Assembly (NCBI GenBank): GCA_030435675.1
Contig: CM059625.1
Coordinates: 7,750,001-7,814,000 of the forward strand
Source: Steinernema hermaphroditum
Taxonomy: Eukaryota; Nematoda; Chromadorea; Rhabditida; Steinernematidae
Direction of reading: 5' to 3'
DNA length: 64,000 nucleotides
In this document: one piece after another, positions 48,974-63,559 of the stretch
Layout of the letters: each line of letters starts with the position of its first letter
How positions within the stretch are numbered: position 1 is the stretch's first letter
Made by a program: the position numbers and the translations under genes
Notes under the pieces: model-generated
Databases searched by the model: none
Seen by the model: the letters and a program-made list of their open reading frames with translations, nothing else
What the model was told of the DNA's origin: nothing

Positions 48974-51503
48974 TTACCACTTCGGGGAGAGTTTGTGCCA
49001 GACGGCGATCGGCGTTTCCGGATGGTCTAACGCTTCTTTCCACTGACGCACTCCCGATTCCGATCCCAGCGAACCAATGATTGTGTGACCGATCTCTTCG
49101 TTGCTGCTTAGCAAATCGTAGTTCATGACCTGGTGGACGAACGAAGAAGTGGTGAAAAGTGTCTTTGAGCCTACCGATGCGACCAGGTTCACTTCTTCTT
49201 CGAGTTTGTCTTTAGTTGGGACCTGGAACGCAAATGACTCGTTGAAAACAGGCTGCAGCGTTTGTGGTTTCACTGATGTTTTTCTCTTTTCCAACTTGTT
49301 CCCTTGTTGAACGAGCCACAGCTTGACGTACGGGTCTAGAACTTACATCGTCATGCGTCGTCAACCTCTCACTTACCGGTCGTCCCGATTTTGTCTTTAC
49401 CGGGCAGATCACGCGCTTTAATGACGCTTACCGTAACCCTGTTGATGTCTGGCAAGTAGCAAAGTGACAGCATCAATTCTCCTGCCTGGTCCTGTAAGGG
49501 GATTGCCCATAGACACACGAGACGGCGAAAGAACACACCTTGCTCACGGTTGTCCGTTGCAGGTGTTTCCAGTATATGGGACTTTTGTCGAACTTGACGT
49601 TTTTCATAGGAAGGAGTATTTCTCCGATAGGGTCATCGCTGCTGAATCTATCGTAATCCATCACTTGCATAACCATCGTCATGTCTTGCAATTTCTTTAC
49701 TGAGTGTCCTAAAAATTTGTGGGTGAAGTAAACGCTTGATTGTCCGTCAAAATAAAGCCAATTGTTCTGTAATTTACTTTGAGAGGAGGGAAGTGGAGAT
49801 ATAAGGCCTCGTGCAGCGGATCTTCCGGGTGAGATCAGACCCCGCCGATCGGCCAGCGACAGAGATCTCCCACAGGCTACGCGTCCCTTCAGGTGGTTGC
49901 AGCTGGGGGAGGTCGCATGGCCACCCCGGCGAGGGCCATGTGCCGTCAAGAAACCGTGCATGGCGTGACAGGCAGCGAGACGATCCATTGCAGTTTCGTG
50001 CGTTTAAGTCGACGAAATCACAATTGGAAGTCAAAAGGGGGACAGAGACTTCTGTAACCGATATGCCCGGATAGACAGAAGGGGCCACCAGTGGCAGACA
50101 GGCTGATCGACGGGACCTGGCGCTGTGATTGTTCGCTTTTATGGAACGAATGTAAACATAAGCGAACAATAATTGGGCACTGCAAATTCTTTTAGGCTTT
50201 TCAGAGCAAAACGGAAAATAGGAAGCGATATGGAAAATTTGTCGGGATTGGGAGGGTTGTCGCGATGTATGTGCAAAACGATGGGGGGCGACGAATGTAA
50301 TTTCGTGTAATGTATGCTCTTTGAAGGCGTCTGATCGCGGACACCAAATGCCCGAGACGCTAACGAATGAAATCTCGTGAAGTTGCGTTTAAATTGGCGC
50401 AAATGCGATTGAAATGTCTCAAGGGAACTCGGAATTAACATGTACATGCTTGACCGATGAAGCTATTTTCAGCCACACAGTATTTCGAGAGGATAGCTTC
50501 GTCGATAGAAATACGGTAAATTGAAAAAAAATAAGCGAAATTATTAACAAAGTGTCCTTGTGGAGTGAACGAAGTTTTGATCCGAATTTGTATGAATAGC
50601 GAGTTATTTGCGCTACTTCGAAGAACTTCCTATAAATTAAATATGACATGAACCCTCCTTAATTATAAATGAAAAAAGCGAGAGGAAAAATAGACTCATC
50701 GCTGCTCTTTAACGACGTGGACACTTTGCAGAGCTTCTCACCTCTGAAAGCGAGTGTCTGCTGGAATTTTGGGTGCAGGTTCCGTCGATGCACTTTGGTA
50801 CGAAGACAAACGCTTGCACCCGGAAGGAAGAAGACGCGCACATAAGGGTCAGAACTTCCTGAAACGAGCCAGATCGGAAGAGAAAGATGGCGCCTGCTAG
50901 TTACCGGTTATGTCGCGGACGGGAAGGTCAATGGCCTCGAGAATGTGAACGTACAGAGTGCTCGTGTCCTGGTCGTAGTTCAAGGAGAAGTTGATCTTTC
51001 CGCGGTATTCTTGAACAGACTCCGGTTTGAGGGTGTCGATGACTTGTTGCGACTAAAGCGACGTTGAGCATGACAAAAATCGCTGATCAATTCATACAGC
51101 TGATTTCCAGTGAATCGATTGCGTTAGTCGTGACTTGAGACTGTTCGGCTGAACAGGTTGGGCATTGGTGCCGACAATGAGCTGTGGAGATAAGTTTTCC
51201 GGTCTAAAAACGAATGAATTTTTGTAAAGCTTTGTTCACTTTACAGCCTGTTTTTCGCAAATTTGTCTATTCGGACCTCTTTTCTCATCAAGTATCGGGA
51301 GAAGTGGACAAGAGCGCCCATTCGACGGGAGTAGAAAAGTACCTGAACAGTTTCGCTTGCTGCTCACAGTCTTCGTCGTAGTAGCTCGGATAACGCCTTT
51401 GGCGAAGGAGAGCCGCCGCTCCGATGACTATCAGACTTCCGATAACCGCCACTCCCAGATAAAACCACTGCGCCGGAATTACGATCTCGTCTTCATCGTT
51501 CAT
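48974..51503 (-). CDS. Synaptotagmin (TM plus C2A-C2B)
   Basis: A minus-strand gene of about nine exons. It begins [17 protein letters not shown] with a single helix ([18 protein letters not shown]), a linker, then C2[39 protein letters not shown] and, after a ~1-kb intron (about 49718-50740), [15 protein letters not shown]. All five C2A calcium aspartates are in place. C2B has [20 protein letters not shown] (joined across an intron), the basic LEKRKT and [14 protein letters not shown], so two loop-3 aspartates are Asn and Glu. It ends VWHKLSPKW. Synaptotagmins sense calcium for vesicle fusion. The N-terminus is short, without a luminal domain. CATTTCAG lies seven bases upstream of the ATG. 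Confidence 0.88.
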
Positions 51504-54500
51504 CGTTTGTCTGAAATGATCATATGATAATCGAATTCTACCGCGCATGCACGGCACAGGACACCCACGCCTTTCTTAGGCGAATATGAATATAGAGAAT
51601 CGCACGAATTTATGCTTAAAGTGACCATCTTAGCACATCGTTTCGTTTCGTACGTCCACAAATATTTTCCTGGTGAATAAGTGATGATAGTATAAGTGAC
51701 CTGGGGTTACTATCGGAATGTAGGCGACAGCGGACACATCGAAATCTTCATCAGAAGAGGGCAGACGCTTCCCCTCTGAACATAACAAGTCGGTCGGCGG
51801 TTCTTATCCTTATGCGTGCAGGCACAGGAGGTACTAAGCGGATCTCGCTTGATTCCGTATTCATATGTCAGAACGGACATTTACACGATGCATTCCTCGT
51901 CTATTCGTGTTCAAACTAATGTCCCAGGCAACGCTGCACAAGAAATAAACGACTTTAATCAAGAAGCATCCTAATTGGATCTGAAACCAGGGTAAATGAG
52001 ACGAAAAAGTATGGGGATTATTTATTCGTTCAATCTTACAATGATGCGTAATGAACGGCGGCGGATGCTTTCAGAAGCCAAGCTGAAATCCGCACTCTGG
52101 GCAAAGTCTTTCCCGAACGGAAAGTACGTCAATGTCCTTTCACCTGTCCGCACTCTGACCAACACAGCACTTTGTTTGCGCTTCGCGAAATTGGAAAAGT
52201 GGGCATGGAGAAGAAAAGTGGAAAGCGGAACAGGGAACAGCCGGATGGTTCGCGCGAACGCCAGTCTAAGCAAAAAGACGGTTACCCGTGGCTTTTTAGT
52301 AATTAAAATTTGCTGCAACCATCGCGACGTTCTAATTGGCTAACTCCTTTCCAGTTTTTTTCTTGTTCTGTTTTTGGTCCGAGGTCTTTGACCACGACGG
52401 AGGCGCAAACTAAACCGACGCTTCACGGAGTCTTCGTTTTCAACACAGCTCTCAGGGGTTTCCAGTAGGAGGCCCTTACGTGCGAACATGGACGAGGACG
52501 GATATGATTTAAGCGATTAGAAGGTGTCCGTAGCACAACAACAGAACGGATCGAAAACATACCCAAGAGCGAAAAAAGGGGGAAACACGCGAAGCGAGGG
52601 CTTGACGATAAATGGAACACCTGGAAAGTATCGGTTCCGTAATTGCACGATTGATAATGTAGGAGTAGCACGAGTGCGCGACGCCGGCACCAGTGCCAGA
52701 TTACGTCCAGCCTTCGGAGGATAAAGTTCGCACTTATGAGAGGGGATTAATTAATCGACACGCCACGAGAAGAACCATTTTCCAAAAGACTTTCAGCAAT
52801 AAATGATGTTGCGGGCTGTGCGGAGTACATGTCGGGATCTTCGCCTTCTCCATTAACGGCAACGGCTCATTGTCGTTGAGGGGGACACATCATAAGTTCA
52901 CATCATAACTGTTTCCTGTCCTCTTGCCAAATGAGTGACGAACTTTCCGAATCGAAAACATCACTTCACACGTCTACAGCTAAACCTTGTTAATCTCCAA
53001 TCACCTTTAAGGGTAATTACATATTTGCGTTGCCGAAATCATGATCTTCTCTTGCCTTTGTTCTTGTCTTTCCTCTAAATCCAACTTCGTGCAGGCGACT
53101 TGCGAGCACACGAAGAACAAAACAAAATTGTACAAACATGATGTTTTCAGAGTTTATTGTTTTGTGTGAAACATCAGTGTCGAAGTAAACCCACGAATCG
53201 ACTTTAATGAGATTTCCGCACGAGATCTCCTTTTGCATTGATTTTGCTTAATAAGACAAATGCTAATGTTGCCGAACGCCGCCGAGCCTCTTGGCGCTCT
53301 GACTAGAACCGGTGACCAAAGGGCACATCAGGTGCTCGCAGCTCTTGCAACCCTCGTTGTACCCAAACAAAAATAAGGTTACAGCGCATTACAGCGCCGC
53401 CTTCAGCACGGCTGGCGTTAGTTCTGTAAACAACTGTTAGATAAGTTTGCGTCTGAAGGCACAGGTCATTTGCATATTCGCTCGCTGATCGTGCCGCCGA
53501 CGTTTCCCACCCTCAAGGCGTTGGGTTTCGGTTTGGCGCTAAGTGCTTCCCTTCTTCTTTTTTTGACACTGAATCTTTGTGTTGTCGAGGTGACCTGCAA
53601 GTGACACGCGGATGTGTCCCACATGTTGCATGCGACGACCACCACCATTTTTCATAACGCAATTTGTACTGCTCGTTCTATGAGCCAAACAGAGCTCGGC
53701 AAAGAGAAAAGGGGCTTAATCTCTTCCCAAGATCTTCGATAGAGGCAACTCCTTTTTCTGCATCCCTATAGGCGAGCTGTCAGTTGTGGCCCGATAGGAG
53801 CCGGGGCAATCATTTAAGGGAGGTAATTTTCGGCTACAAATCACTCCTGGACTATATAATTTACGTTGTAAGGCCGCTATTAAATCGGCCTCTCTATCAA
53901 CGCTGATTCTTGGCTCCCGAGTAGGCATGTCCGTCGAAATGATAATTTATTTTATTGCCATTGGCGGTACATATCGTGTTTTCAGCTGCGCGGAGTTTTG
54001 GCTCTTTTAAAGTTTGTGTGCTACCTAACCCTTGCGTTGCGTCCATTCCACTAAACTGCGCACGTAATGGACATTCGGTAGAGGGCGAAAAATGAATATG
54101 GAAACGAGGAGGGGAAGAGAAGAGAAAAGAGAACTTGATCGTTTCGTTTGTTTGTTATCGGCCGTCGGCGAGTTTTGTTTACTTAAACAACATATTCATA
54201 TTTCCTTCCATTTCCGATTGTTTCTTTTCAAGGTCGTCGGATTCCTTTCGCCATTCGTAGATTCCTCAATCCGCCTATTTTCTCGCGATCTATCCGAAGC
54301 GCGTTGAGACAAGGCTGCTCACCGCTTAATTCGGTCTTCGCCTCCCAATTTTCTCCTCGTAGTTAAGGCGAAGCGTATCTCTTTCTTCCTCTCACTGTTC
54401 TTTTTTGGCACGATTAGCAATATAAATCACGTACATCGCAAAATGATGGCTCGCTTTCCCATGCACACCCTTTTATTCCAAATTTTCTCAGCGTGGCAGC

Positions 54501-55634
54501 TACCGCAAACACTTCGAAGCCACCTCCACTGTTTACTCAGATGTTGGGACTTCTGTCGCATTTTATGCAAGTTTAAAGATAAGAGCGAGTTATTCCTTAG
54601 GGCCAAATAAAAAGATTTTCTTCCGTGCCCGAGAACGTCCAAGTGGTCGTCCCTCATTGCGCATTCATTGAATATCGTTCTTCCCGTTTTAAGAAGCGTT
54701 TTGACGATTTCTCTTTCGTCATTTTAATTCGTTTTCCTCACAATGATAAGTGCTGTTTTGGAGATTTGACAAAGCGGAGTTTATTCGATTATGCTGAACG
54801 CGTTTTCTGTTGATCGCCTATGGCCTAGGCAACGGGCACCGGGCACCGGCACAACTCATTTTCAGTTTGCTTCCCCCGGACGCAACTTAATTATCTTTCA
54901 TAAGTATGTGATGGCTGTTATCGGTTATCTGTTCTTTTCTCCCCCACTCGTTTCCCCGCGTACTCGCGGCTCGCAGGAAATTGCTTGCTATTCGGGTGGG
55001 ATCTGTTTTAATATAGCGCATGTGAAAGTCGCGTATTTCGAATATTGTCCGCCAGCGAGGAGAAAAACAAGCGCCTGCTGTCATCCGCACTCCTATTGTG
55101 CTTAATTTAGCGGTTTTCCTGAATGAAACCTAAGTGTACCACACGGAGCAGCACCTCTTTTCAAACCCTTTGACCAGCATTTCAAACGGCGGCTCCACAC
55201 GTTGATGTCCTAAATGCCGGTTTCTTAGGTGCCCTTTCGTCACGCGAGTCAGCCAAGCGCGTACAGCGGTAGTTTTGACTTTTGACTGCTGGTTGATCAG
55301 TGAAAGCAAGTTGAACAAACAGATCTTCCGTGTTAGCTGCTTGTTCGTCGCGCATTTCCAAGCAGAACCAGTTCTTGTCAGCTACCAAGGAAGCGAGCTA
55401 ACAGCAATTTGCCCCGAATTCACACGAGTCGCGACCGTCAACAGTGGCGAGAGTCGGCCACTTGACATTACAGTAGTGTCTCGATTGTCCAAGATGTTCG
55501 CACTTTGCGCTAAAACAGCGCGCTCCGATAAAAAGCCTCTGCACAAAAATACAAATGCCGGTTTTTCACTGCTTCTACCTCACATCTCCGTATAGTACCT
55601 GATCTGAAATGCTTCAGGTGTAGCAGCAAACTTT
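51504..55634. other. Intergenic, about 4.1 kb
   Basis: Between the divergent starts of synaptotagmin and the EGF/TM gene. Frames at 51996-52343 (+) and 53716-53928 (-) are open but not recognised, and no splice-supported model emerges. Likely regulatory and unannotated sequence. Confidence 0.35.
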
Positions 55635-58073
55635 ATGGACTTGGCAAACTCGGCATCCATAGCGAAACATTTGCTCATTCTTTGCTGCTACGGCAGTTCT
55701 CCCTACATCGATTACGCCTCTAAAGGTGATGTGCGACACGAGAGCACCCACGTACTCGATCCCACAGACTGGATAGCCACCGAAACAGCAGGTAATAAAC
55801 ACGAGATTTTTGCTTCGAACTACATGTTTCCTGAAATTTTAAGGCGTGCTTTTGAATTCGACCATTCACCCGGAGTTCCTCTGGAATTACCCCTATCTCA
55901 AGGAAGTCATTCCTCCGAATGTTGCTCTGTCCGAGTGCGATCTCTACAACCTGACATTCAGTACCAACGACGATGAACGATTATATGAGAAGTTCAAAGG
56001 AAAACTATCTTGCAGGTGAGCACTACAGTATATCCATTATACTCAGCAGTGTTCCTAGGTGTTCTCCGAAGCGGTTCGGTTCGTCATGTCAGTTCGAAAG
56101 GAATCAGGCGCTTCTGAGCGGCGAGAGCTCGTCCGCCAACGCCCTAATCCCTACTTACTGTCTTCTTGCTGTCTCAGTGATCACACTGACTGTTGTGTTT
56201 TTCTCGGTGAGTCCCTCACTCAACTCCGCTAACCCTTCCGGTTGTCTTGTAAGTATCATTCCTAATCCCTTTAACATCTGACTCATTCCGTTTGTGAAAG
56301 GTATCACTTGCTTATATAATCTCTTCTGGGAGCGCTAATCTCGACTGTTTGAGCAAACGTTGAACAAGCCAACCCTTCGCAAAGCAAACATGTTCGTTAC
56401 GCAAGAGGAGTCAATTATCCTATTGATGCGCTATTGCCTGTGAAGAGAGGCCGCGATATCTCCGCGGTAACCTAAGTCGCCCGGAAACGTGCTTCCAGAG
56501 CCACTATTCTTTTTTGCGCACTGCATGTGTGCAGTTGTCATCAATTTCGAATGCGTCTGTCAAACTTTGGGGTGTTTTCGGCACAACATTCCCGAAACGA
56601 GCGAAGTTGCATGCATTTCATAAATATTAGAAGATAGCCCGATTTTCACATATCCCCTTCGGCTTCACATTTAAAATGTCGAAATTAAACGCATTGCCAA
56701 CGACCGTTGGATCGGGCATCCTCTGCTTAACATACGAAAACGAGCGCTCGTACACCCTGCTTTTATGCGTGTGCTATGCCAGTGTGCTTAAGCGCCGACT
56801 GCCCGCCTCGAGGAGTCCACGTCGGCGACAACGAAATGACTACTGCGAGGCCCAAAGCGAGGGCAACTGAAGACGGCATTATAGAAAACACACATGCGGC
56901 GCCGTGGCCGAGCGAGAGTCGAAATTTTGCGAGCTATACACGCAGTGCGCGTATCGGCTTTGCGTGCCCCTAACTTTCGTTCAAACGATTCCCGCGTGAT
57001 TTCTCAATAGCTTTCTTGGTGCTATTTTGTTCACATTGCCGCTGGCTGCGTTCGTGAACGGTGCCCTTGTCGCCGTTTCTGACTCAGAGAGTAAAAGGAG
57101 TCCCCAGTTTGTCATCTGCCACATATTATGAAGGCGTTACTTTGCTCCGTGCAGTCATATGCTAAATGTTTGCCTCCTCCTACTGCTATAATTTCGTTTT
57201 TGGACGTTACGAACACGGCTTTTTCGGCACTTGCGATGTTCTAAGTTCTAAGCAGTTTAGAAGTAATGGTATTGGTTTCGGCTCTTACTCATCGCGCCAC
57301 CCAACAAACCCCGCTTCCAGAGCGATAAGAAAGCAGCTGTCCGTCGTTTTGATGTTTTGCGGCCCAGACATCGCACACCTATGGCGGCGGCGTTCCTTCA
57401 TCGCCACATGCACTCCGACTTGAGTCAAGTGAAAATAATTTGATGTGTTTGCATGTTTCCGTATACGAATCTCGCTTTGCCGCGTTATTTGCCGCGAGCA
57501 GAACCATGGATGTCGCACGCGCTTCCAAATCCATCTAGTGCCCTTATAGCGGGAATCTCACTTGGTATATCTTGCTCTTAGCGAATTACTCATATCATCT
57601 CCTTACTATCGTGTTTGCATTGTGCAATCCCAACATTGTGAAAGACTACTTCGTTTTAGATGATTCGTGGCTGCTTCTGCGACTGCTTCGGACCCTACCG
57701 TAACCCATTCAAGGCATCGGAAGCCGAACAAGAGCTAGACCCGGCGGTCGTCAACAGATGTCTTCAATCCGTCAAGGCCCACGAGGCCAAGATGGCGAGA
57801 AAGGTTCACACTGCCCGCAGCGATTGATCTAGTCAGCCGTTCCTTTTTCAGTTACAAAACAACGAACACGAGCGGCCGCTTCTGATTCCGACTGTCAGTC
57901 AAGGATGTGCGCCTTATCCGGCGAGCATCCAGCCGTATCGTCCTCCACCTGTTGACCGACACGTCTCCGGAGCAGCCGCGCCTCCGGCGCCTCGCAGTTG
58001 CAGCCCTCCACCATCCTACCGGTCTCGGGCAGGAAGCGTGGACTCTCCCCAGAACAGACCGACCGGCATGTGA
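55635..58073 (+). CDS. Novel type I membrane protein: EGF-like repeat, TM helix, PPxY tail
   Basis: Six exons: 55635-55725, 55768-55791, 55844-56015, 56059-56206, 57660-57803, 57852-58073; 801 nt, 266 residues. The N-terminus MDLANSASIAKHLLILCCYG is a short signal-like helix. The ectodomain has N-glycosylation sequons (LNSTIH, YNLTFS), a cysteine in LSECDLYN and a half-EGF CRCSPKRFGSSCQFE. A helix follows (LIPTYCLLAVSVITLTVVFFS). The cytosolic part begins MIRGCFCDCFGPY, Cys-rich and possibly palmitoylated, and is Pro-rich with APYPASIQPYRPPP and PPPSYRSR, a PPxY motif for WW-domain proteins. I know no family. The 42-nt second intron could instead be read through. A 1.45-kb intron separates TM and tail. 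GCTTCAG ends at 55619; AATAAA is at 58180-58185. Confidence 0.65.
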
Positions 58074-58179
58074 TTGATTGTAAATACATCATTGCTACTT
58101 AAGCCCGTTCCCATCTCTGTATGTAATTGTAAAAACCAAAGCAGCACTTAAATTTTTATTTCTTCAATGCCATTTTATG

Positions 58180-58185
58180 AATAAA
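58180..58185 (+). terminator. Poly(A) signal of the EGF/TM gene
   Basis: AATAAA 107 nt past the TGA at 58071-58073. The rest of 58186-58909 is between convergent genes and holds no supported coding sequence. Confidence 0.5.
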
Positions 58186-58909
58186 TCTCTTATGACCGAG
58201 AAGCGCCAATTTCACTCTTCTTCCTCTCTGCTGCGTGCAAATGGCGATAGCGAGTGTGGATCGACGGCTTCACAGATATTCTTCAACGGATTCTTCATTT
58301 TCATGTATTGTGCACATAACAAAAGACTCCTGAAAAACGGAAATTACAGTGAAACAGGACGCAGCGCAGGCGTGGGTGATTGTGTTCCGATGAGAAAGTA
58401 GTTTAACCATAGGAAACAAAATAAATAATATTCTTCAATGGTGTATGCCAACTTAGTCTACAACTGCTCAATTGCACATCACATAACAAAAAGAAGGCAA
58501 CAGCTATGCGAGAAAAGGGTGAATCCGAGAAAATATACATTGCTCTGTGCTCAGTTGTATGTACAAACAGACAGATTTTGTGCAGCCAACCACTTGCAGA
58601 AACGTTCCCCGAAAGGAGAAGGACAGAAAAGGGTGACGCACAATCGTCAAAGACAGTCAAAGAGTCAAAGACACTGATGGTGGCAAATGAATCGACAGAG
58701 GTGGAAGCTGGGAGGTTCATGAAAGACGTGCATCCGCACTAGCGACAGAAGAGCCAATACGAAAGTGAGGACAGAAACTCGAAGAGCAGAAGGAGTGCGG
58801 AGCGGAGAGCTAGTCGCCGAGTCCACTCAAATCAGGAATCACAGAGCCTCACTGAAACAGAGAGCATCTTTGTCGATCTTTCATGTTATAAACTCTGTCT
58901 AACGACATG

Positions 58910-61600
<2,691 letters not shown>

Positions 61601-63247
61601 TTACATCGATTCGCGCTGCAGCTGTGTGCGTTCTCCAGGAGAGCCAAAAAGTTCGGATACAAAAAAAGGATATTGCTCGGGGGATACGCGCGCGTTCCGA
61701 AAGGGCCACTTCGCGACAAAAGAAATCGTTGTTGTCGATATCCGCCGCGTTTGCCGTTTCTTTGTTTGTGTGATTTCCTAAGAAACTTATAAATAACTTA
61801 ATGAAATGTCGTTGACTTCGTTAGCGATATAGGCGCGATACTGTAGGGTGCGATGCACCAATGAGTGGGCTGTATTTGCTCGTTGCACTTCACATTTCTC
61901 TAGCTTCGTACGGAGAACGACTAATGCGTAGCTGTTGCTATTGGAGAGGAAGCCACAAACTACGAATGAAATGAGGTGTGTATGGCAAGTAAATAAACCT
62001 TTTACCCTTGGATAAGCGCGTCACGAAAGCAAAAATGGTGAATGGGCGTCGTTTTCATCCGACTAAAAGGGGAGCAATTAGATGAGAGGCCGAGGAGCCA
62101 GAAATTTTAACGAACAAGATAATGAGCCTTCATTGAAATCAATTTCTAATGGAGCAAATAGGCGAAGGGGACGTGTATAGGACAAGCGAGATATCCTGAA
62201 AATGCGCAAAGGAGTCGCTTCTTGTTTTATCATGCGGGGGCACAAAGAGGCTGAAACTAATGAAGAAAGGGTGCTGCGAAGGCGCGTCTCAATGTCAGCA
62301 GCCAAAGGCGTTAGTCTAGAGGCACGTTAAGGGAAAATGAGTGAACGGACTGAAACTGGTGATTTCGCCAAGCAAGTATAAATTAACGCTCCAAAAATAT
62401 TTAAAGCGCGTGTCGGCAACGAGCTCGTCGCACATCATCGGAACGCGTGTGGAAGGGCACTCGGAGAGCTGGCTTCGGTTTACGGTAGAAACGCAGCTGA
62501 AATTCAGAGAGGGATCGGGCCAAAAGGAACAGGTAATGAGTGACAGCAAAAGTTTGACCGCAACAACAACACGTTCCTTTAGCGAGCCTATCACCTTCCC
62601 CTCCGGTTGTGTTTATTTCACAGGCATGGGAGAGAGAGCCGAGCGAAAAGTACACGGCGCTGAGGCAAAAATTACGCTAAGTGACACGGTAAACAAGGGA
62701 TTTCTGATAAAGGGATGTTTTGGAGCAGAATGGAGGCGCTTAGATGTACGCTGGTGGGATGGAGGCGACGGAATCACCCGTTTACTTGCTGCGCGAACGA
62801 AACGTGTTGACAGGAAACGGCGTCTGCCGAATGAACAAGTGAATTAGTTTTGAGCCGCGCGATTTTATCTGTCCAAATGGAATAGCGTTCTCACTTTCCT
62901 CGCTTGGACGGAAAGCCAGAAGTTGTAGACAGAAAAGTTTGGAGTCATCTACATCGCCTTAAGCCTGCCTCTCTGACGCTGATTCCCTTCCTGAACAGCC
63001 GAGTCTCGGCACGGTTCAGAATTCGCCATTGTGGCACAAACAATCTGTTTTGAAAAACGTCGTCGAAAGCAACGCCACTGATAACTCGAGTGCGTGGAGG
63101 GTAATTTCAAGGGGGCTTGTTGAGGCTTTCCGTTAGAAATGCCAAAGAGTTGAAAAAACTCAGATATCGGAAGGAACGCGTTCGTGCTAAGGGGATTAAA
63201 CTGCTTAGCAACAGAGAAGCGTTGAAAAATTGAGGAGACTCGTAAGC
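61601..63247. other. Probable 5' region or first introns of the PDE gene
   Basis: No supported coding exon. A 168-codon frame at 62341-62847 (+) lacks an ATG at its start and has no motif. The stretch may be the promoter or an upstream intron of PDE3. Confidence 0.3.
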
Positions 63248-63559
63248 TCAAGGAATCAAACCCACCGGAGCATAAAGCGTATGGCTGCAGTCAGAGCAAC
63301 AGTGACAGACGCATTCTTGTTTGCAGAATCGGCACAGTCCTATGAGCGCTAAGTTGTGCGTACTGGACGTGGAACTGCGGCTTGAGCTACTGGTTGTCCG
63401 ATGGTGCTGGTCCACCTGGCCGTTGACCGCGACCGAATCGCCTTCTACGCTTCGAGTCGTCGGCGCGAGGTCTGAGCAGCTGCGCGCCATCTTCACCGTT
63501 TTTTTGGAAGAAACGGCGAACCGAACGACGCCGGAGTCAGCGCTCGACCGATGGCTCAT
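63248..63559 (-). CDS. Possible exon or small gene, Ser-rich with Cys cluster
   Basis: An ATG-initiated frame of 103 codons, MSHRSSADSGVVRF onward, with SSSSRSSTSS and then LCRFCKQECVCHCCSDC near the end. The composition looks protein-like and a donor-like GGTGGGT occurs near its end at about 63268, so it may be a 5' exon of the PDE gene on the same strand. A competing plus-strand frame overlaps it (see findings), so confidence is low. Confidence 0.3.
   Translation of the reverse strand: MSHRSSADSGVVRFAVSSKKTVKMARSCSDLAPTTRSVEGDSVAVNGQVDQHHRTTSSSSRSSTSSTHNLALIGLCRFCKQECVCHCCSDCSHTLYAPVGLIP

Noticed and set aside
62341..62847. 168-codon plus-strand frame
   Set aside because: Starts without ATG at its 5' end and shows no domain; lies in the likely 5' region of the PDE gene.
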